From assembly GCA_036925085.1 (NCBI GenBank), contig JAUPFP010000014.1, positions 4,591,501 through 4,655,500 of the forward strand: 64,000 nucleotides of DNA, written 5' to 3'. Shown here one piece after another: positions 56,744 through 64,000 of the stretch. Made by a program: the position numbers and the translations under genes. Within the stretch, counting starts at the first letter, position 1; each line of letters begins with the position of its first letter. The notes below the pieces were generated by a model. The model ran no database searches. It saw nothing but the letters and a program-made list of their open reading frames with translations, and was not told the origin of the DNA. Source of the DNA: Brachycybe producta. Lineage: Eukaryota > Arthropoda > Diplopoda > Playtdesmida > Andrognathidae.

Positions 56744-56825
56744 AAAAAAAATAGGCCGCCATTTTGATTTTTCAATGAAGTGCCATAAGTGCAGTTAATT
56801 CAAAATGGCGGCCTATTTTTTTTAT
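56744..56825. repeat. Hairpin with YY1-like GCCGCCATTTTG arms
   Basis: AAAAATAGGCCGCCATTTTGA and its exact complement are separated by about 40 bases. AAAATGGCGGC is the YY1/Pho core, present once per arm. Confidence 0.6.
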
Positions 56826-57414
56826 TTCGCTCTCTGTAAAAATAATAACAAAGAATAAACATCAAAGTGAAGGATTTTTTTTTCTTTCTCTTATTTTCAT
56901 TTGTTTGTTCATTTCCCACGAATTGTCAAACAAGGTTTTATTTTTTAAAAAAAAAAGTGAGTTGGGAGGAGGCTAGAAGTCCATTTATATGGAAATTGCG
57001 CGCCTATTGTTTAACTCATTTCCAATTGGTTTTTATACGGTTCTCTCATATTTTTTTTGTGGGTCCTCCTCCTCCTCCTCAAAAGTTCCAATTTCGTTCC
57101 AGATTTGGATTCAAAGCAAATAACACAACCTCATTTTACTATGTAATGAACAAGGCTGGTATAATAATATCGATAATCGTTATCGATTGATGGTAAGGCC
57201 AAAGTAGGACATTGGTAGGTAATCGGAAACTAAACAATTACTCAGCAGCGCCACGCCCACTCTGAACTAGGCTAACTTTTGAGGCTATTGGAGCCAGAAA
57301 ATGAAGACACTCTTGTCTTGCAGACATCACTTCCGGTTCAAATGCAATGAATTTTTTATTGTCATATTAGCCTCTATGGAAACAACTCAACCACGCCCAC
57401 TGTGAATGACAGTA

Positions 57415-57575
57415 AACTGTCATATCTTTCCTCATAACCTTGTAACAATCACAAAAGCGAGTTACAAAACATTGTGACAATTATGTGTAACAATGTAATA
57501 GTCGTGAAATAATAGTAGACAAGCAGTGACATCATAAGATATAACTTGTCACAATTTTATGACTTTTCCTGTAAT
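57415..57575. mobile_element. Family H element
   Basis: GTAAACTGTCATATCTTTCC and ACTTGTCACAATTTTATGAC are its ends. AGCAGTGACATCATAAG corresponds to the copies at 5.3 and 24.4 kb. Confidence 0.5.
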
Positions 57576-57882
57576 GAGGCTTTTTGATTGTAGCCTCTAA
57601 ACAAGTCTCTTTTTATTAAAAGAAAGGTATCATTTTTCATCTTATTGATCACTCAAGTAGACTGTTATAAGTTATAACAGTTTAATTGGAAATCGATGGA
57701 TTCAGTTTTGGGTTCACTTTTATGTGTTTTGTTATTATTATTGACGGAACCGAACCGGACTTATTTTTGTTGTTGTTATTTTGAGCGCTGAGAAAATAAT
57801 AATAAAAAAAAACCCCGCCATAAGACGCGATTTTAATTTAAACGGTTTTCCGTTTAAATTCACGAAAATACATATTCTAGAC

Positions 57883-58088
57883 ACAGGCAGTTAGAAATCG
57901 GGGAGAACTTCAGTTGGCTCCGCCCTTGTTATGACGACCGGCAACTTCTAATTGGTTTGTTGTGTGGTTCGACGTTGAAAAGGGCGGAGCATGTGACGTC
58001 AGACTACATAATCAACCAATTAGAAGTTGCCGGTCGTCATAAAAAGGGCGGAGCCAACTGAAATTCTGACCGATTTCTAACTGCCTGT
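57883..58088. mobile_element. Family A palindromic MITE, copy 9
   Basis: It has a perfect 9-bp duplication ATTCTAGAC (57874-57882 and 58089-58097). The core reads GGGCGGAGCATGTGACGTCA, and CCAATTAG lies at the arm junction. Confidence 0.93.
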
Positions 58089-58634
58089 ATTCTAGACTCT
58101 TTTCGTTTCTTGAGTTCAACTGTGAATAAAAAGGAGAGTTTTGTTAAAAAATATTGTAACAAAATATGTTCTTGAAGATTTTTTTTTTCTTCGGTGTATT
58201 ATCTCTTTTCAGAATCTTATTTAATTGGAACTCAATTTGCATAATTTGAATCTAGTTTTTTAAGTTGGCTTTTGTCCAATCAGTTTATTGGCCCTCCTAT
58301 TTTTTTGACAGTTATAAGTTGGGGTGTTTTGGGGAGATTTTCAGAATATTCTTCTTGTTTGGTTGTGTTTTTTTCCGCTCAGAATCATAAACCAAAGATG
58401 GGTTTCTTTTTTTTTTGGGGGGGGGGGGGTGGTTATTCTTGGGTGCACTTTGGTGCACTTTGTTTTTTACTTCGAACCGCAACGAACATTAATTTTTTTT
58501 AAAACAAAAAAACAAAACAAGCAGAATTGCAACTTAAAATATTTTGCTACTGTCTTAACTTTTTTGGAAGTTTTTTTTGGCTTTTAAAACGGTTTATAAA
58601 CCGCTCATTTTAGAACTCTTGGGTCTCATTATAG

Positions 58635-58850
58635 AAAAAAAGTCATAAAATTGTGACAATCGTAACTTGTGATGTCTCTCCTTGTGTCCCATTGTTTTAT
58701 GTCTTTGTATACCAGGCAATGGAAGTCCTATGACAATATTTGTCATACTATTTTATAATTTACTTTTGTGACTGTTATAAAATTATGAGCTAAATATAAC
58801 AAGTAACTGTCTTATGACGGTTTTATTCCATTTCCTTAATGAAGCGCTTG
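58635..58850. mobile_element. Family H element
   Basis: AAAAAAGTCATAAAATTGTG to TGTCTTATGACGGTTTTATT, with TTGTGATGTCTCTCCTTGTG inside. Confidence 0.5.
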
Positions 58851-59204
58851 GTTATTCTGTGTAATCACCGTTTGAAAATGAGCTGTTTATAAAATTAAGT
58901 TACTTATAGCCACTTTGATTTTGTGCAAATTGCACGACGAGGTTTACTAGTAATATATAATTAAACGAATGATTCATAATCACTTTCACAATGTCTCATG
59001 ATCACTGAGAGGTTAATTTGCATTTATTATTCGACACGTGTTTCTTGTCAGTTGTCTGGTCTTCAGGACAAAACGAAAGTTGTTCTTCCCACTTGATTCC
59101 AAAGACATCATGGGACCTATGGAAGTACCCTTCTCTGGAGCCAACGAGGTTAACCTCAATTTCGGTGGCAGTGAGTGAGTTTGTTGAGTTGAGGAGAATC
59201 CCTG

Positions 59205-59413
59205 ACAGGCAATTAGAAATCGGGACAAACAGAAGTTGGCTCCGCCCTTTTTATGACGACCGGCATCTTCTAATTTGGTTTGTTGTGTGGTTCGACGTTG
59301 AAAAGGGGGCGGAGCATGTGACGTCAGACTACATAACCAACCAATTAAAAGTTGCCAGTCGTCATAAAAAGGGCGGAGCCAACTTCTGTTTGTCCCGATT
59401 TCTAATTGCCTGT
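59205..59413. mobile_element. Family A palindromic MITE, copy 10
   Basis: It has a perfect 9-bp duplication GAATCCCTG (59196-59204 and 59414-59422). It belongs to the CAATTAG/AACAGAAGTTGG sub-type. Open frames on both strands across it are artefacts. Confidence 0.93.
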
Positions 59414-59469
59414 GAATCCCTGTAGCATACATGCCATATTCAAGATTAATATGTTTGAATAAAAAAAAA

Positions 59470-59650
59470 ACCCGCCAAAAATGAGTGAAGAATCGTCTAC
59501 TTTTTAAAGCTAGAAGGAAGACATATTTGCCTGTAATGTCATCCATTTTTCCGTATTACAACTGTAACACTTAAGTACAGTTTGCGCCCTCTATCGGCCA
59601 CACTCATAGGAGGAGGAGGAGGAGCTCTTGAGTTGATTTACCTCTGTATA
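59470..59650. repeat. Family C element
   Basis: GAGTGAAGAATCGTCTACTT, GCGCCCTCTATCGGCCACA and GAGTTGATTTACCTCTGTAT match the copy at 40.2-40.5 kb. Confidence 0.5.
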
Positions 59651-60011
59651 TTTTATCTTGTTGACACAAGTGGATACACTTTTGTATGCTTCAGATATCA
59701 TGTCGGACAGTGAGTGGACAACGTTGGTGGTCAATGTTGTCCAAGTGAGAGGAAGTTCCAGTAGTTATTGGTGTAAAACTAGTCATACATAATAAAATTA
59801 CAAGTTAACCTCATAAAAGAGAGTCATAAGACCATCTTTGAGTTTTAAGGGGAGTTTTGTGTGGAGGAGTAAGGGGCGCATATATGAAATATGAGAAACC
59901 TCTTCTCATAAAGTAAGGGGGGAAAAAAAAGTCATTTCTTGTCTATTTTTGGAGAAAAAGTAATATTTTTATGCTTTTTTTAAAACTTTTGAGTCAAGTT
60001 GTAAAGGGGGA

Positions 60012-60025
60012 GGGGGGGGGGGGGG
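60012..60025. repeat. Poly-G tract
   Basis: Fourteen consecutive G are present. A 17-base poly-C run follows at 60305-60321. Confidence 0.95.
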
Positions 60026-60823
60026 TAAAATATGGAGAAGTTTTAAGAAGTTTTTCCTGGTAAGTGGAAAGGGGGTTTGGGCTTCAATGTCTTCTTAGCT
60101 TCTACCTATTGGGGGGAACCCTCATCTTGGAATATATGGAATATAATGGTGTGACACCACTAAATGGCTAATTACACTTTTGAGTTTAATTGAATTGGAA
60201 AACCCGGAAGGAAGAAAAGAAGTTGAAATTATGGATGACAAATTAAAATAGTGAAAAGAGAAATAAGAGGAAAAATTAAAATTTGTTTGTCCTTTCAAGT
60301 GACACCCCCCCCCCCCCCCCCACACACACTTTTATTATTCATTTTAAACTATTTTTAAAAACAAAAAAACTTGTTTTGACTCCATTTTTGTTGTTGTTTT
60401 TGTGGCTTTTTTCAACAAAAGAAGGAACAAGATTTTAGGATTTTAGGAGGAGGAACTTTTATTTATGGTTGTAAATTTTCCTCAATGTTGGGTGTTGAAT
60501 GAGGCGACTGACTAAGCGCCACATTAAAACAGGCGCCAGACTGAACCACAAAACCTTTAGTGGTTGTTCAATTTGGCGCTAGAATAGCGTCACCTATTGT
60601 TTTACATCTGCAACATTTGGCTCAGGATCATAAGATGTAAAAAAATTGAAACGGCTCTTCTTAATATATTTCAGAGAACGTCATGTTTGAGGAATGTACT
60701 GAAGAATTAAAAACTAGAAGAGCAAATGAAGATAAAATGTCGATATTTTTGAAAAGAAACTTTATTGCAGTTTGGAGAGAATAAAAATATTGGTGTTTTT
60801 GACACTTTAAAGCAAAGGTGTGT

Positions 60824-60986
60824 ATATGTTAAGTGTCAATCTGCAGATTGCCTAGGTAATCTGCAAAACGACCAAGCTGTGAATCTGCAAAATTCAATAC
60901 CTAAAATATATTGAATTTTGCAGATTCACTAGCAGTTTGGTGGTTTTGCAGATTGACTGATTCCACAGATTGACAAGTAACATATA
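60824..60986. mobile_element. Family J element, uninterrupted
   Basis: TATATGTTAAGTGTCAATCTG and CAGATTGACAAGTAACATATA are its inverted ends. ATTCAATACCTAAAATATATTGAAT is the central palindrome (quoted in part: CAATACCTAAAATATATTG). Confidence 0.65.
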
Positions 60987-61596
60987 CTAAGTTTATTCTC
61001 AAATATTCAACTCTTGTTGACGTCACAAGCTTCGAGGTTACAGTACGACAACTGTATGAAGTTTATTGAGTTGGGTGGGTGGTTCAGGCTCTTCTGGTTC
61101 ACTACCTGAAATTGGTTGCAAAAAAAAAAATGGCACCATTTCCACTGAAATACACTGTAATAAGTTTCTTCATTCATGGTTTCTGATTGGATGGATGCTT
61201 TTTTGTGTCCTAATCCAAAAAAAAAAAGAGTTCATCAAAGGTCACCCACATTTTATTCTTGACTTTCTCCATTCCTGAGGAAGGGAGGGCGAGGGGGGGT
61301 TTCTTTTTGAACAAAAAGAGGGAAAAAAATTCACCTCGTATTATACTGTACAGGTGTATTCAGGTGTTTTTTTCTAAGTAAAAAAAAACGGGTGGATGAA
61401 TTTGTTCATTCATTCAAGGTACACACACACATCATAAGGGGGAAGGGAGGGGGGACTTACAAAATAAACTTCCTCCCTCAAGAAATGTATTTAAGCCTAT
61501 ATCCGGACAAACTATAATCTGAAAATTGCAAGAAAATCACGCAAAATATCATCAAACCAAAATTCCTTCTTGTTTGAGTTAAAACTTAAGGGGAAG

Positions 61597-61622
61597 GTGG
61601 TGGTGGTGGTGGTGGTGGTGGT
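61597..61622. repeat. (GGT)n microsatellite
   Basis: About nine GGT units are present. Confidence 0.9.
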
Positions 61623-62553
61623 AGTCTAAGGTAACTTAGGGGGGGTTTTTTTTAGATAACACCCTTAATTCCCCCCCTTTTTCTAAACTTTTAACTTCAT
61701 GGTTTGTTGTAGATTTTTTTCCAAGATGGTTGGTTCTCTTGAAACCTGTTTCTTTCACATGAAAAGATTTCTTCTAATCTCTTGTGTTTTTGAAGGGTCA
61801 ACATGTCTGAGTGCCAGTTATAAGAGAGGGGTTCCAGGGGGTTCAGAGGGTTGCTTCCCCCCTTATCTCTTTATTTTTTTACCCCTTCCCTTACATCCAT
61901 TCAACTTTTCATAACAATTTTTCTTTTGAAGTTATGAAATTCTTTAAAAAAAAATGACAGCCATCTTGGATTTTTTCTTTGGTTTGCTTGCTTGTCTTCA
62001 GTATGTGTGAATCCTGGGTTAATATTATTTCATATATATTTTCTGAGTGGTAATTCCCCCTTAAACCTCCTTTTTTTGATATATGAGATGAAAAACCAGT
62101 TTATTTTCCTCCCCTTGAATTCGGTTTTTTTTTTTTTTTGCTTTCTTGCTCTTGAATATCATTTTTTTTCAAGTCAAAAAGTAATTTCATTTCATTGTTC
62201 TCTTCTTTTGCCGCATTTATTATTATTATTATTATTATTTATTATCATCATTTTATAAATTCTTTTAGGCGAGAAAACGCCATCTTTAGGATTTTTCAAG
62301 CGTTTTAAGCAACAAAAAAAATACTTTTGCAAATTTACTAATTATAATTATAATTACTTATATTGTTTTCAAAAAGGTGGATTTTGTGAGTAAATTTTGC
62401 TTTAATGCAAAAAAAAAACAAGATAAATATTTGTAGATGCAATTTTCGGGATTTATTAAAAACTAGAATAGTGAAAGCCATGACGACATTTTTGAAATTT
62501 TTTTGTTAAAAATATTATTTGAAGTGAAAAATATATGAGACACAAATTAGACC

Positions 62554-62729
62554 ATAAAGCCTTGTTTCCACTGAGGGTGACATTTTTAACTTTTTGTGAA
62601 AATTTCAACTGGTGAAAAATTGAACAGACGTGACCTTTGCCCTATGATAGTGAGTGGGTGGAGGGGTTTTAACCAGTTGAAATTTTCACAAAAAGTTCAA
62701 ATTTTCATTCCAATGGAAACGGGACTTAA
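62554..62729. mobile_element. Palindromic element with GTTTCCA ends
   Basis: GCCTTGTTTCCACTGAGG at the left and CCAATGGAAACGGGACTT at the right pair. TTTTTGTGAAAATTTCAACTGG and its complement form the inner arms (20-base core TTTTGTGAAAATTTCAACTG). Confidence 0.55.
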
Positions 62730-62739
62730 AGAAAAAAAT

Positions 62740-62960
62740 CTACAATTACGACAAATTCACTTACATTTCTAGTTTCTAACATTCTAGTTTCTAGAACAAA
62801 AAACATTTAAATATAATATGCTTTTAAAGTTAGTGAATTTTTCAAACTGAAATAAAAAGCTTATTTTGAAAGATAACAACATAAAAAAAATACCCTTAAA
62901 TGATTGAGCTACCCTTCTAGTTTCTAAAAAAACTTTTCTAGTTTCGCTTAATTTTGCTTC
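62740..62960. repeat. D-family right arm
   Basis: AAAAAGCTTATTTTGAAAGA and GAGCTACCCTTCTAGTTTCT are clear. The left arm is reduced to a worn ACTAGAATAGTGAAAGC at 62461. Confidence 0.6.
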
Positions 62961-63309
62961 TTGTGTAACTTTTTTTTTAAAAAAGTTTACTGAAAAAGCC
63001 TTTCTAGTAACTTATGAATTCTCGATTCTTTTTTAAAGAAAACTTTCGTGGGAATATTTTTTGAAAACAAAAGGAATTCGGTTTTTTTTTCTTTCTTCTT
63101 GTTTAACGAATGAATAGTTTATAATTTACAATCGTAAAAGAATTTTTAAAAATCCTTCAATCCTTTTTTGTTTTTATAAAAAAAACGTTTTCATTTATTT
63201 TTTTTGGGTTTTTTTTTTCCGGAGAAAATTATAGTCCGGACAAAAGAAAGAAAGACATTCTTTCGTTTTTCTCAGTTGTGTGTGGGCACGTGGGGGGTGG
63301 GTTGGAGAG

Positions 63310-63523
63310 ACAGGCAATTAGAAATCGGGACGAACACAAGTTGGTTCCGCCCTTTTTATGACGACCGGCAACTTCTAATTTGGTTGGTTATGTTAGTCTG
63401 ACGTCACATGCTATCCGCCCCCTTTTCAACGTCGAACCACACGACAAACCAATTAGAAGTTGCCGTTCGTCATAAAAAGGGCGGAACCAACTTGTGTGTT
63501 TGTCCCGATTTCTAACTGCCTGT
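63310..63523. mobile_element. Family A palindromic MITE, copy 11
   Basis: GTTGGAGAG lies on both sides, with one extra T at the right. Both arms share the private forms AACACAAGTTGGTTCCGCCC and its complement. Confidence 0.9.
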
Positions 63524-63734
63524 TGTTGGAGAGTTGAACCCATAATTAATAACCCTTTTTCATATAATAAAATGTATATACTTTATGAAACATTTTGAAA
63601 ATTATAACAATTTCATTCTTCGTCTTCTTAAATGTATTTTAAAATTATGAAAACTTTCATTTTTTTTACGTTTTGTAAAAAAGAGACCAATTTTTAAATA
63701 TGAAGTTATTTTTATTAAAGTGAAAACATTCCTT

Positions 63735-64000
63735 TTTTTAAAAAACTAGAAAAGGTAATTCATTTTTCATGTTCTCGTTATGTTTCAAAATAAAGCTTTT
63801 TACAGACAGAATTCTAAAAAAATATCGTCTTGCTTTAAATTTTGAATCATTTTCAGACAGATCTATCTCTATATAGAAAAAAGCTCATTTTGAAAGCGAA
63901 ACTTGAAATGTGTTTTAGAAACTAGAAGGAGTAAATCAATCACTTCACGGTATATTTTTTTTTTGTTTCAAAATAAGCTTTTTATGTTAAGTTTGAAACA
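63735..64000. repeat. D-family units at the right edge
   Basis: A worn arm lies at 63745-63890. A new left arm GTGTTTTAGAAACTAGAAGG starts at 63911 and runs off the window. Confidence 0.6.

Larger units (their letters stand above)
46742..64000. other. Probable intron 1 of the NHS-like gene
   Basis: No coding exon was recognised in these 17 kb. They contain six family A copies, many D hairpins, and elements of families C, F, H, J, K and O. The stretches 47480-48250, 51000-51630, 52020-53100, 55940-57410, 58150-58640, 59650-60700 and 60990-62450 show simple repeats, poly-G/C tracts and AT-rich DNA only. The longest open frame (56010-56411) begins in a poly-C run and looks random. Confidence 0.6.

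Noticed and set aside
59013-59546. Overlapping 177- and 135-codon open frames on opposite strands
   Set aside because: Both read through family A copy 10, whose G+C-rich palindrome is open on each strand. Similar short translations recur at every A copy.

Overview
The window is animal nuclear DNA, AT-rich (roughly two-thirds A+T by eye), with spliced genes, long introns and many short palindromic non-autonomous DNA elements. Protein details point to an arthropod or a related protostome. The tomosyn carries signatures I remember from insect tomosyns ([27 protein letters not shown]), and the last gene begins MPF...VEP like NHS/Guk-holder proteins. The species cannot be fixed from the sequence.

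Layout. (1) 1-37066, minus strand: the 5' part of a tomosyn (STXBP5-type) gene. Ten coding exons can be placed with consistent splice phases, giving about 338 residues; the rest of the gene lies off the left end. Coding exon 1 is at 36918-37043, exon 2 at 35789-35886, and exons 3-10 lie between 6802 and 1. Intron 2 is about 29 kb and holds most of the repeats. (2) 37067-41217: the spacer between the divergent tomosyn and CPOX genes. It contains CRE octamers, CTCF-like motifs, short repeats and an unresolved higher-GC exon-like patch at 38.2-38.84 kb. (3) 41218-44699, plus strand: a complete 12-exon coproporphyrinogen III oxidase gene of 379 codons, with a poly(A) signal at 44756. (4) 46459-46741, plus strand: the first coding exon of a WAVE-homology-domain protein, probably NHS/Guk-holder-like. 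The rest of the window (46742-64000) looks like its first intron.

The genes are functionally unrelated: vesicle priming control, haem synthesis and actin regulation. The common theme is the repeat landscape. Thirteen ~145-215 bp palindromic elements (family A) end in ACAGGCA/TGCCTGT and mostly sit between 8-9 bp target duplications. They carry GC-box, CCAAT-box and CRE-like motifs. More than 30 hairpin units of a second family (D) and several smaller families (B, C, E-O) fill the introns, often nested in one another. No transposase, reverse transcriptase, capsid or envelope gene was recognised, and no tRNA, rRNA or CRISPR array was seen.
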